A DNA stretch of 64,000 nucleotides, taken from positions 56,236-120,235 of the forward strand of contig JBAXKJ010000019.1 in assembly GCA_037137375.1 (NCBI GenBank). The letters are read 5' to 3'. Within the stretch, counting starts at the first letter, position 1; every line of letters begins with the position of its first letter. Under the pieces are notes generated by a model. The model searched no databases, was not told the origin of the DNA, and worked only from the letters and a program-made list of their open reading frames with translations. Shown here piece after piece: positions 53,581-62,210 of the stretch. Source of the DNA: CAINVV01 sp037137375. GTDB taxonomy: Bacteria; Bacteroidota; Bacteroidia; Bacteroidales; Prolixibacteraceae. The position numbers were made by a program, and so were the translations under genes.

Positions 53581-53811
53581 TTATATCCAATTAAGAAAAT
53601 CCTCTTTGCTTAGTCCAAGTTGTTTCAAACCATTCTTAATAATAAACTCTGGCACCGGATCTACATGTGTTTGAATGGTTATTGGTCTTAATAAATCCTT
53701 TCTTGACCAATGCTCATGACCTCCTGAAGTTCTATTACAAGAACAGCCTTGGGCAATTAAGAAATCCCGGTACAAAGTTAATGGAACGTTTCTAAGATGC
53801 TTTGCAGACAT
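53581..53811 (-). CDS. hicA: HicA-type toxin (mRNA interferase)
   Basis: A 76-residue HicA-like protein with the double-stranded RNA-binding fold. The N-terminal helix and strand, the active-site type GGHEHW (here the catalytic histidine of the HicA GSHxxF/GGHEHW class) and the ending LKQLGLSKEDFLNWI match the family. HicA cleaves mRNA in a translation-independent way, blocking growth. It lies 6 bases downstream of the antitoxin on the minus strand, so the order is antitoxin first, unlike the usual hicA-hicB order. It may be part of an insertion near tRNA-Thr. Confidence 0.8.
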   Translation of the reverse strand: MSAKHLRNVPLTLYRDFLIAQGCSCNRTSGGHEHWSRKDLLRPITIQTHVDPVPEFIIKNGLKQLGLSKEDFLNWI

Positions 53812-53817
53812 TGGAGG

Positions 53818-54207
53818 CTAATATGCAAATTCAATATCTTCTCTTGAAACTTTGTAGCTTTTATTGTTGACAATGTCATTGTACAAAGGATTTAAAGAAA
53901 CTAAATCCGAATCTTTTGGAGGATTAAACTTTGGTTTCGTTTTTGAACCCTTTATTACCCACCCCAAGTCTTTAAGTACTTTATCTAAGGTATTCTTGTT
54001 GTTTGTATATCTGAAAAATTCATGAAGGGCTTCAGTGAAAGACTGTTTGGCCTCTTCCTGGCTATAACCATATCCACTTAGATCAAGTGCTGGAGAATAA
54101 ACTATTGTAACATTTCCTTCTTCAAATTCCACCAATGCAAGGTCTACATGATACTTGTTGTGAGTAAAACCTAAATCGGCTTTCAATTGTAATTTATCCA
54201 TCATCAT
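53818..54207 (-). CDS. hicB: HicB-type antitoxin
   Basis: A 129-residue antitoxin. The central motif SPALDLSGYGYSQEEAKQSFTEALHEFFRYT is the partial RNase-H-like HicB fold, and the C-terminal part (PKFNPPKDSDLVSLNPLYNDI) may contact DNA or the toxin. A run of three methionines at the N-terminus leaves the exact start open (54207, 54204 or 54201). It neutralises HicA and represses its own promoter; the exact -7 element at 54222-54229 and an AGGA before the start support transcription from here. The gap between HicB and HicA is 6 bases, so the pair is coupled. Confidence 0.82.
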   Translation of the reverse strand: MMMDKLQLKADLGFTHNKYHVDLALVEFEEGNVTIVYSPALDLSGYGYSQEEAKQSFTEALHEFFRYTNNKNTLDKVLKDLGWVIKGSKTKPKFNPPKDSDLVSLNPLYNDIVNNKSYKVSREDIEFAY

Positions 54208-54221
54208 CCTTATTGAATGGT

Positions 54222-54229
54222 CAAATATA
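54222..54229 (-). promoter_or_regulatory. -7 promoter element of the hicBA module
   Basis: Minus-strand TATATTTG is an exact TAnnTTTG match 14 bases upstream of the first ATG of hicB. AAGGA lies before the start and can act as a ribosome binding site. Confidence 0.5.
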
Positions 54230-54457
54230 AATTAAAAATTGAAACTATTTCTTTAATCGTTTTTAAAAACAGTCAAAAATGCCCTAATTCTTTCTTTGCA
54301 ATTTTTAAAAATATTCGGAAAAGAAGATTCAAATTCAAATGAGCCAAGACCGTCAGAGGCATTACAGTCGACGGCATCCTTTTATTTGTCAAACTTCGGA
54401 TCAATCAATCAGTTATTGAGGTAGCCGATGTGCTGAATTATTTAGCCAGAAGTTGAT
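54230..54457. other. Non-coding gap between hicBA and the glycoside hydrolase cluster
   Basis: About 228 bases. On the minus strand a frame of about 40 codons (KDAVDCNASDGLGSFEFES and on) is open but begins right after a stop, has no start and resembles no family I recognise. No repeat or hairpin of note. Confidence 0.4.
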
Positions 54458-56404
54458 CTATTGGATTTGTACCAGGGTCTTTTTTCCAAAACCCAGGTAT
54501 CCATAAGAAATTTCCAATAATCTTCCTTCAGGTACTTTGTATTTTGCTTTGAACAAACCAGTATTTTCGCCGGTTTCGATTAATTTTAGCTTCGAATTTA
54601 TACCCTTGCCAGGATTTATCTCCACCCATCCTTCATCGATCTTGTTCCAGTTCTGGTTAAGAGCAGCTTTCAGTTCAACCATCACTGTTTGTCCAGGTTT
54701 AGCTGTATGGATTTCCCTTTGTCCGGTTTCATCAAGAATCCTGATATTCTCAGTGCCGAGTGTCGCAAAAGTCAGGGTCGCTTCCCAACCCCGGTTGGAA
54801 ACGCACCATCCTTCTGTGGCATAGGCGTTTTTGCCGAAGACCTGACCATTATTCTGTCCAACGATCTTTTCAACCTGTTTCGCTATCGGAAACTGATTAT
54901 CCAAAGGAGTGCCATCCAGGGTACCCCGTACCAGTCCTAGCTTGCCATATCCGTCAGGATGCGCCTGAGGCCACCCCTCCTCTACTCCTTCCCAGTATCC
55001 GCCAATCTTTACCCGATCCTCACTCTTGTTACTGAGATGAGTACCGACCGGGTTCACGCCAAAGACAAAATCGACCTGTGCCCAGCCGAGACCACGTAAT
55101 TCCGGATCTTTTAACAGATAAGCCACTGCGAACATTGAACCGCCTAATGCTGGCGCGCCTCCGAGTTCTTTGGTTTTTTCGTGTGCCCACTCGGTTTCGC
55201 TATGCATCCGGTATTTCCAGAAGTTGTTTGTTTTTTGTTTCATGAACAGGGCCCATGCAGCCAGTTTCTCCCTGGTTCCTTTTGGAGCTTTGTCGGGAGC
55301 GACCATCAGGAAATAAGCGAGCGCCTGCGGGGTAATATGTTCGGCATTGCGAATCCACCACATGTGCCGGGGATTGTTGAAATCCCAGTTGTCAATGATA
55401 TCCTGGGCACTTTCCTGGGCATACTTCAAAAACTTACCAGGATTCCCCCCTTTTTCATTCTTTTCACACAAATACATGAATAGGTTGCTGAATACTGACT
55501 GACCGTAAGCATTTCCCATCTCGTTGAACTCCTGAAAACCCTGGTCTACCCATTTGGAACTGTAGGTCCAGTAGCGAACGACTTTGTGCCGGTCGTATTT
55601 TTCCCAATTGTCGAGGCAGGCCTTTCTGTATTTTTGGTATTTTTCTACGGTAAGATAGGGCTTCAAAAAGGAATTATATGCCCCGCAAACAGCAGCCAGG
55701 TGGTCGAGTGTATTCCAATAATCGTAGTTCATTCTCGGTGTTCCCTCATACCCAAGTGAGCCATGCCGGAAGCCGGTTGGGCCGTTATAATCCACATATT
55801 TGTACGCGAACTCCGCATGCCAAAGGATCAAATCGATCAGATCCGGAACATTTTTATCTCCGATTTCTGACTTCCAATTATCGTAAAGTGCTGGATTACT
55901 TGCATATTGCAGAACTTCGAAGACGGCTTCAAGACCATACGCTCCACCATCCCGGGAGGGACCACCGCCGTATACCTTCGACATGTCGTATTTATTCAGG
56001 TCATCGTAACCACGAACATCCACAAAGAAGTCATAGGCAAGTTTGGAGGAAATTTTTTCCATCAGGTTGCCGGCAATCCAAAAGGGTACCGACTTCCCGC
56101 GCCCAGTCACTTCGACCACGTATTCGTCTCCGGCAGTCACCGGATTCAATTCGGTAAACCATCCCTGGTTGTTCAGCATTTTACCTTCAAACACTGTCAC
56201 TGACTTGGTTATATCTATAATCTTGAAAGACGTGTTATCAGGGGCTCCGTAACAGACAAACCTTTTTGATTCGCCTAGATTGTAACCTGCCTGGTTGACA
56301 AAAGGGGCATAAACAGGTTGTTGTACAATGGTTTGCGACCTACCGGGAATGCTGCAAATTAACAAGGTTGCGAAGGCAATAAAATGTAGAAGATTACGAT
56401 TCAT
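54458..56404 (-). CDS. GH9-like glycoside hydrolase with N-terminal Ig-like domain
   Basis: A 648-residue secreted protein (signal peptide ~1-23). The start FVNQAGYNLGESKRFVCYG is the cellulase N-terminal Ig-like domain found before GH9 catalytic domains. The (alpha/alpha)6-barrel part follows, with the GH9-like C-terminal pattern FVFGVNPVGTHLSNKS. The usual catalytic DAGD motif is changed: the matching stretch reads SRDGGAYG (~residue 155), with Ala where the catalytic base Asp sits. Thus it may be inactive or have another specificity. It is the last gene of a five-gene minus-strand run with fucosidases, so a role in plant or algal wall glycan breakdown is likely. The assignment to GH9 is tentative. 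Confidence 0.65.
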   Translation of the reverse strand: MNRNLLHFIAFATLLICSIPGRSQTIVQQPVYAPFVNQAGYNLGESKRFVCYGAPDNTSFKIIDITKSVTVFEGKMLNNQGWFTELNPVTAGDEYVVEVTGRGKSVPFWIAGNLMEKISSKLAYDFFVDVRGYDDLNKYDMSKVYGGGPSRDGGAYGLEAVFEVLQYASNPALYDNWKSEIGDKNVPDLIDLILWHAEFAYKYVDYNGPTGFRHGSLGYEGTPRMNYDYWNTLDHLAAVCGAYNSFLKPYLTVEKYQKYRKACLDNWEKYDRHKVVRYWTYSSKWVDQGFQEFNEMGNAYGQSVFSNLFMYLCEKNEKGGNPGKFLKYAQESAQDIIDNWDFNNPRHMWWIRNAEHITPQALAYFLMVAPDKAPKGTREKLAAWALFMKQKTNNFWKYRMHSETEWAHEKTKELGGAPALGGSMFAVAYLLKDPELRGLGWAQVDFVFGVNPVGTHLSNKSEDRVKIGGYWEGVEEGWPQAHPDGYGKLGLVRGTLDGTPLDNQFPIAKQVEKIVGQNNGQVFGKNAYATEGWCVSNRGWEATLTFATLGTENIRILDETGQREIHTAKPGQTVMVELKAALNQNWNKIDEGWVEINPGKGINSKLKLIETGENTGLFKAKYKVPEGRLLEISYGYLGFGKKTLVQIQ

Positions 56405-56417
56405 GGTATTTTGATTT

Positions 56418-58589
56418 TTATAAGACTGATTTTATTGGATAGGTTTTGCCCGAGACCGTATTTGTTGAATATTCTTTGCCATTATAATTCACTTTCAGTT
56501 CATTTCCCAAAAGTGATTTGATGGTGCAGGATTTCAGTTTACTTTCCTTCCACTTCATATCAAGGATGAAACCTCCCCTCGCCCTTAATCCTTGCACCTC
56601 ACCTTCAGACCATTTGTCGGGTAAGGCAGGCAAGAGCTGCAGGATGTAATGATTTCCCTCTTTTAAGTGACTCTGCAACAGCATTTCAGCGACTCCGGCC
56701 GTAAAACCAAAGTTTCCATCCATCTGGAAAGGCGGATGTGTATCGAACAAATTCTCAACGATACATTGGCGAAACAGTTGCCTTATCAGGTCGTAAGAGC
56801 GGTTACCCTTTCCCAGCCTGGCATATAGATTGATCTTCCAGGCAGTACTCCAGCCGGTGCTGATATCACCTCTGGCATTAAGTGAAATCAACGCCGCATT
56901 TGCCAATTCAGGTGTCTTTAGCGGAGAAATCTGCCTTCCCGGATGAACAGCGAAGAGATGTGAATTATGACGATGGTGATCGTTCTGGTTGTCCAGATCC
57001 TCCTTCCACTCCTGCAATTGTCCCCATTTGCCAATTTGAGGTCCGAGGAGTCTGGCACGCATATTTTTAATCTTTCGGCTGTAGGCTGTGTCTGTTCCCA
57101 GTACTTTTGAAGCCTCGAGGTAATTTGTAAAAAGATCATATACAATCTGTTGATCATAAGAAACTCCCGGATAAGGAGTCTTGTCACCTTCTACCATTCC
57201 CGGACCATGTTCGGGAGACCAGCCGTCGGGTGTCATGAGTTTGCCATCCAGGGAGATCAGATGGTCTTCCCAGTATCCTGCCACATCCTTAAGCATAGGA
57301 TAGGCGCGATTCTTCAAGAATTCGAGGTCGCCGGTGAAGGCAAAATGCTCCCAGAAATGCTGGCTGAGCCAGGCACTGCCTGGACGGTGAATACCCCAGG
57401 TCGATGGACCACCCATGATGTTGTTGGTACTGTAGCAGATCCAGCCCTTTTCAGTTTTCAATTTAGGATCGGTCGATTTCTTTTGAACAGCTGCAAAGTT
57501 TTCAACCCATTGAAATAAAGGCAGATGACATTCAGACAAGGCAGTAGGTTCGGCTGGCCAATAGTTCATCTCAATGTTGATGTTGGTCGTATATTGTGAA
57601 TACCAGGCTGGCTTGACTTCATAGTTCCAAATACCCTGAAGGTTGGCAGGCAGTGAACCTGGCCTTGAAGAACTGATCAGCAGATAGCGCCCGTATTGAA
57701 AAAGTAAAGCTTCCAGTGCAGGGTCCTGCGCTCCCTTTTTATGAGCGTTTAACCTTTCTATCGTCGAAAGTTCGGGTGTTGTTCCAAGGTTGAGCGACAC
57801 TCTGTCAAAAAGTTGACTAAAATCCTTCACGTGTGCATTTCGCAGTGATTCATATCCTTTCTGAGCAGCTGAAGCCATGATTTTTTCCAACTTTTCATGG
57901 GGAGGGGCACCTTGAAAATTCTTGGTATGATCGTTCACAAAAGAAGTTCCGGCTGTCAGGAGAATAGTTACCTGATCGGCATTTTTCACTTCAATGGTAG
58001 AATCGTCTGAAGAGATTTTACCTCCTTTTGGCAGGACCATTAACTGTGACTCATATTCCATTTGGTTTTCTGGAATCTTTCCAGTGGCGACAATTTTGTT
58101 TCCTTTTACCTTAATCTGGGCATTGTGGGCATCAGTCAGCCTGATTATAAAGGATATTTTTCCTGGCTTTCCGGCGCTTAAATGGAGAACTATGACCTTA
58201 TCCGGGTAACTTGCAAAATATTCCCTTTTTACATTGATGCCGTTTTCCTGGTAAGTAATGCGGTGAATTGCATCGAGCAGGCTCAGTTCCCTTTTGTAAT
58301 TTACCTTGGTGGAAGAGGGAAAATCGAGGTATAAATCTCCAAAAGGCTGGTATGAGCCAACGGTCTGAGTAGTTCCGGTAATCAAGCTTTGCTCGTTAAA
58401 CTGAATGTGTTCCTGATCTGTGCCCCCGAAAATCATTCCACCCAGGTTCCCATTGCCGATGGGAAGAGCCTCCAACCATTTTTCGGCTGGTTTTGTGTAC
58501 CAGAGTCTTAAGTCACTATTTTTCGATTGGCCAACTAGTTGACCAACATATAAAAATAACACGGTCAGAAATAGGAATAGCTTACTCAT
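56418..58589 (-). CDS. GH95 alpha-L-fucosidase (or L-galactosidase)
   Basis: A 723-residue secreted enzyme (signal peptide ~1-20). The three-part layout of GH95 is clear: N-terminal beta-sandwich (LRLWYTKPAEKWLEALPIGNGNLGG and IQFNEQSLITG), (alpha/alpha)6-barrel (GSLPANLQGIWNYEVKPAWYSQYTTNINIEMNYWP), and a final segment with QMDGNFGFTAGVAEMLLQSHL. GH95 enzymes remove alpha-1,2-L-fucose (inverting) or alpha-L-galactose, for example from xyloglucan or mucin glycans. Length is normal. The gene is 19 bases downstream of the GH43 gene and 13 upstream of the GH9-like one. Specificity not settled by sequence alone. Confidence 0.92.
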   Translation of the reverse strand: MSKLFLFLTVLFLYVGQLVGQSKNSDLRLWYTKPAEKWLEALPIGNGNLGGMIFGGTDQEHIQFNEQSLITGTTQTVGSYQPFGDLYLDFPSSTKVNYKRELSLLDAIHRITYQENGINVKREYFASYPDKVIVLHLSAGKPGKISFIIRLTDAHNAQIKVKGNKIVATGKIPENQMEYESQLMVLPKGGKISSDDSTIEVKNADQVTILLTAGTSFVNDHTKNFQGAPPHEKLEKIMASAAQKGYESLRNAHVKDFSQLFDRVSLNLGTTPELSTIERLNAHKKGAQDPALEALLFQYGRYLLISSSRPGSLPANLQGIWNYEVKPAWYSQYTTNINIEMNYWPAEPTALSECHLPLFQWVENFAAVQKKSTDPKLKTEKGWICYSTNNIMGGPSTWGIHRPGSAWLSQHFWEHFAFTGDLEFLKNRAYPMLKDVAGYWEDHLISLDGKLMTPDGWSPEHGPGMVEGDKTPYPGVSYDQQIVYDLFTNYLEASKVLGTDTAYSRKIKNMRARLLGPQIGKWGQLQEWKEDLDNQNDHHRHNSHLFAVHPGRQISPLKTPELANAALISLNARGDISTGWSTAWKINLYARLGKGNRSYDLIRQLFRQCIVENLFDTHPPFQMDGNFGFTAGVAEMLLQSHLKEGNHYILQLLPALPDKWSEGEVQGLRARGGFILDMKWKESKLKSCTIKSLLGNELKVNYNGKEYSTNTVSGKTYPIKSVL

Positions 58590-58608
58590 CAGGATATTAT
58601 ATCATAAA

Positions 58609-61317
58609 TTAGTTTCCTTTTTTTAACTCTTTGTACGATACCCAATCAAAAGTTGCTGTTGCAGGTGTTTCTGCATGGGCATACAATCCAAGATAGGTGC
58701 CAACAAATCCTCCAGCCATGGCGGTGCTCAAATATTTGCCATCCAAATCCGCTCCAAATTGTTTCCACTCTTTGTTGTCCAGGCTGTATTCCAATTTATA
58801 AAGGCTCCCCAGTACCCTGAATCTCAGATATATAAAATCATCTTCCTTCAAATCATAAACTTTGTTTCGCAGAATTTCGCCCGAAGCAGAGGCGCTTTGC
58901 AGATATAGTCCGCCAGCGTCTGTTTGAATGGTAAATTTATAATAGTGCTTTTCGTTTTGGAAGGCCACCAATCCGGCTTCCAATATTTTCCCCTTTTCAA
59001 GCTTTACCGCAGTGGCCATTTCAGCGAAAGCATGTTGCTGTCTTCTGCCAATAAATGAAGGATTCCCTTTTGCACTGATATCCAAAGGCCTGGCATTCAA
59101 CAGTAAGTTATTGTCTTTTATTTCATACCATTTTTCTTTTGGGGTCCTAATGAAATTCCAATCCTGTTTTAGTTCCGGATGATCAAAATCGTCACGCCAA
59201 TCAGAGGAGGAGGAAGAAAAGGTCTTATCCAGGACTGGCATTTTTATCGGTGCCTGGATGGTTGTCGGAACGGCTTTCCCCTGAGGCAGAATAATTGGCC
59301 ATTCGCCACTCCAATCAACTGGCAGCATAAATGTCTGACGACCAGTATTATAAAAATCACCTTCATAAGGTTGACAACCTAAAAACACCGCAACCCAATC
59401 GCCTTTTGGTGTCTGAACCAGATCGGCATGACCGGTGCAAGTGATTGGATTCTGACGGTCCGGTGAAAGATCGCGTTGGGTTAATATCGGATTGCTTGCA
59501 TAGACCTGATAGGGACCCCAGACAGATTTGCTCCTGAAGATCACCTCAGAATGATTTTCGGCAGTACCTCCCTCAGCTGCCATCAGGTAATAGAAGCCAT
59601 TCTTCTGATAGATATGGGGGCCCTCGATCCAGATAGGCTTTTTAGCCAGATCCGTTCCTCCGTTGACAATAATTTTGCGCTCACCTGTCAATTTTTGGGT
59701 TTTGAGGTCAAACTGCTGAAGCCATAAGGCCCGGTGACCATTGTAAAGAGGCTTATTGTCAGGCGGCGGACCATTATTTACGATATAGGCTTTCCCGTTT
59801 AGGTCAAAAAAGAAGGAAGGATCAATGCCGTTGATCTCGGGGAGCAGAATTGGGTCAGACCAGGGCCCTGACGGATCTTTCGTGGTAACGAAAAAATTTC
59901 CACCACCTCCCACAAAAGTAGTTATCATGTAAAACACGCCTTTGTTGTACCTGATTGTTGGCGCATAAATTCCGCCGGAAATATCCTGATTAACCAGATT
60001 TAATTGGGAAGCACGATTGAGAATATGACCGATCTGTTTCCAGTGAAATAAATCATTACTGTGAAAAATCGGCACCCCCGGGAAATAGGAAAACGAAGAA
60101 TTTACGAGATAATAGTCTTTACCGACGCGACAGATGCTCGGATCAGGATAAAAACCAGGAAGCACCGGATTTTTGATTACTTCCGGCAAGAGTGGTACAG
60201 CCACATTGTAACTCATTGATTCACTTTTATCTGCACGGGTGGCACCATATAAAAATCTTGGAATACCTTTTTCCATATACAGACAGGGTCTTTCCAATTT
60301 GGAGATACTGGCTACTCCACCTTCCCAGAAAAAGGTACTGCCGATTACTTTTGGATGGTAGGAAGGTTGCCAGTCATATCCATTTTTTGAAATCATCAAG
60401 GCAAATGCACCACTGTCACCCGTAAATTTGCCTACTACATCCCGCACAATAGCCAGGTATCTTCCCTGTTGAAACCATACAAAAGGGTCTTCTGCGACCA
60501 TCCATTCATTGGCTCCGTCGTGCGCTTCGAAAATTGGTTGATCATGTTTTACGTACGGTCCGAATGGGGAATCTGCAAAGGCAACTCCAAAACGAACCCT
60601 GCCCCCATTGATTTTTCCGTTTTTACAAACCTGCTTGTACAAAAGGATCACCCGACCTTTATCGTCGAAACAGGCGGCTGGATTTGAAACCATCAGTGCA
60701 TCGGGGGCAGTGGAATCCTTGCTGACGCTCAGAACTGGATGGTCCAGCCTCTTCCATTCTCCTTCCGGTGAATCCGCCACAGCAACACCAATACGCTGAC
60801 TGTTACGATAGTGCCACCAATTGCCGCTGGACTTGACAGGTTGTTGAATTTCAGCAGTTGAGCTGGTGCCCATGTAGTAGAGATAATATTTGCCTTTGTA
60901 ACTGATAATGGCTGGATTGTGCGTGGCGGAGCCATCCCAAAATTTCGGACCTCTCGCGGGTAAGGCCACCTTCAGATGTTTGAAGGGTCCTTCAGGATGA
61001 TCGGCCACGGCTACGGCAATTTCTGAGGTAACCGGCCAGGAATAAAATCCGTCTTTCAAAGGCCATCGCGAATAGAGCATATAATATTTGCCATTTTTGC
61101 CTTTTGTGACGGATCCACACCAGACATAATGCCCGGGATCAATGAATTTATTAGCTTGTGGCACAGGCTGAACCATGGAATTCAGGTCCAGATTATCTAT
61201 CATCGAATCAGTATTCCCAACAACTGCATTCTTTGATTGAGCAAAGAGCCCTCCCCCGGAAAGTAGAAACATCAAGATGCACACTTTCAAATCTATACGC
61301 TTAAAATATCTCATCAT
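58609..61317 (-). CDS. Double-module GH43 enzyme with C-terminal beta-sandwich
   Basis: A 902-residue secreted protein (signal peptide ~1-27). The N-terminal module (~35-385) is a five-bladed beta-propeller of GH43-like type (PGHYVWCGSVTKGKNGKYYMLYSRW, EWMVAEDPFVW). The second (~385-700) is a GH43 with the classic triad: base in PGFYPDPSICRVG, pKa modulator in GIDPSFFFD and acid in IEGPHIYQ. The last ~190 residues are a concanavalin-like beta-sandwich (DUF1349-like). The second module resembles arabinofuranosidases/xylosidases of glycan-utilisation clusters. Two GH43-type modules in one chain is not common and may be a cooperative enzyme. It is third of five in the run. Confidence 0.88.
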   Translation of the reverse strand: MMRYFKRIDLKVCILMFLLSGGGLFAQSKNAVVGNTDSMIDNLDLNSMVQPVPQANKFIDPGHYVWCGSVTKGKNGKYYMLYSRWPLKDGFYSWPVTSEIAVAVADHPEGPFKHLKVALPARGPKFWDGSATHNPAIISYKGKYYLYYMGTSSTAEIQQPVKSSGNWWHYRNSQRIGVAVADSPEGEWKRLDHPVLSVSKDSTAPDALMVSNPAACFDDKGRVILLYKQVCKNGKINGGRVRFGVAFADSPFGPYVKHDQPIFEAHDGANEWMVAEDPFVWFQQGRYLAIVRDVVGKFTGDSGAFALMISKNGYDWQPSYHPKVIGSTFFWEGGVASISKLERPCLYMEKGIPRFLYGATRADKSESMSYNVAVPLLPEVIKNPVLPGFYPDPSICRVGKDYYLVNSSFSYFPGVPIFHSNDLFHWKQIGHILNRASQLNLVNQDISGGIYAPTIRYNKGVFYMITTFVGGGGNFFVTTKDPSGPWSDPILLPEINGIDPSFFFDLNGKAYIVNNGPPPDNKPLYNGHRALWLQQFDLKTQKLTGERKIIVNGGTDLAKKPIWIEGPHIYQKNGFYYLMAAEGGTAENHSEVIFRSKSVWGPYQVYASNPILTQRDLSPDRQNPITCTGHADLVQTPKGDWVAVFLGCQPYEGDFYNTGRQTFMLPVDWSGEWPIILPQGKAVPTTIQAPIKMPVLDKTFSSSSSDWRDDFDHPELKQDWNFIRTPKEKWYEIKDNNLLLNARPLDISAKGNPSFIGRRQQHAFAEMATAVKLEKGKILEAGLVAFQNEKHYYKFTIQTDAGGLYLQSASASGEILRNKVYDLKEDDFIYLRFRVLGSLYKLEYSLDNKEWKQFGADLDGKYLSTAMAGGFVGTYLGLYAHAETPATATFDWVSYKELKKGN

Positions 61318-61367
61318 ATTTCTGAAATTTACTACCTACGAGAAGACTACTTCGAGTTGAAATTAAG

Positions 61368-62189
61368 TTAATTCTTACCAAGATTCCGGGCAACAACGAA
61401 TTCAGCCGTTTTGACTCCAATATCATTGAGCGCTTCCTGGTTGTAATGAACAATATCCTTGAACCATTTTCGTTTTGCAAAATCTTCCGTTTCACTGTAG
61501 CTTATGAAAACGCCTTTCATATTTGTGGCGACTGCAGCCTGTGCATTTCTAACAGCCAGGCACCCGTCAGGAGCCTTGTCTTGCTGATATCCGGTTTGAA
61601 CGATGTAAAACGGAAGCTTCTTTCCCAACTTATCCCTAAAACGATTGATTAAATTTTTCAAGGCTTCCTGGTATTCGGCTTGCGTCATCTGACCATTTAA
61701 TATGGCGTTAGCATCACGTTCTCCCTGCATCCAGATGATTCCGGCCAGTTTGACCCCTGCCTTTGCCTCAGCCATTTTGGTCTTTTCGATGGCCTGGTCA
61801 AACAGTTTTCCGTTGGTATCCCAGGTATCATAATTGGACATTTCTGCCTTTTTGTGGCAGGAGGCTCCTCCCCTGGCTGCCGTTACCATGTAAACCGTAT
61901 TCCCGGTGAGCTCATTCAATCGCCTGGCAAACGAAGGCGCTACACTGCCTGTCCCGGCTCTATTAAACAATTTCCAGGGTTTGCCTGCAGGATCTTTAAG
62001 GGGGAAAAAATCGTTGATTGTCGCATCAAACTCGTAAGCTGTGCCAGGTAAGCATTTCAAGCTTTTAAGTGAGTCGCCCTGTCCAACTGCATTACTTTGG
62101 CCGGCAAGCAGAAAAAGCTGCATTTTTTGAGCAACAAGTTCCTGTTGAAATAATATGATAACAAAAATTACGAGTACAATATTTTTCAT
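61368..62189 (-). CDS. Sialate O-acetylesterase-type carbohydrate esterase (SASA)
   Basis: A 273-residue secreted SGNH-fold esterase (signal peptide ~1-20). The catalytic serine lies in LLAGQSNAVGQGDS, a glutamine-containing motif GIIWMQGERDA follows, and DIVHYNQEAL gives the catalytic histidine. SASA/CE6-type enzymes remove acetyl groups from sialic acid, xylan or other polysaccharides. Next to fucosidases and GH43 genes the target is likely O-acetylated side chains of plant polysaccharide. It lies 50 bases after... upstream of the GH43 gene and 21 bases after GH29, so it is within one transcript. Substrate is inferred from context. Confidence 0.88.
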   Translation of the reverse strand: MKNIVLVIFVIILFQQELVAQKMQLFLLAGQSNAVGQGDSLKSLKCLPGTAYEFDATINDFFPLKDPAGKPWKLFNRAGTGSVAPSFARRLNELTGNTVYMVTAARGGASCHKKAEMSNYDTWDTNGKLFDQAIEKTKMAEAKAGVKLAGIIWMQGERDANAILNGQMTQAEYQEALKNLINRFRDKLGKKLPFYIVQTGYQQDKAPDGCLAVRNAQAAVATNMKGVFISYSETEDFAKRKWFKDIVHYNQEALNDIGVKTAEFVVARNLGKN

Positions 62190-62210
62190 AGTAACCTATT
62201 GTATTTCAAA

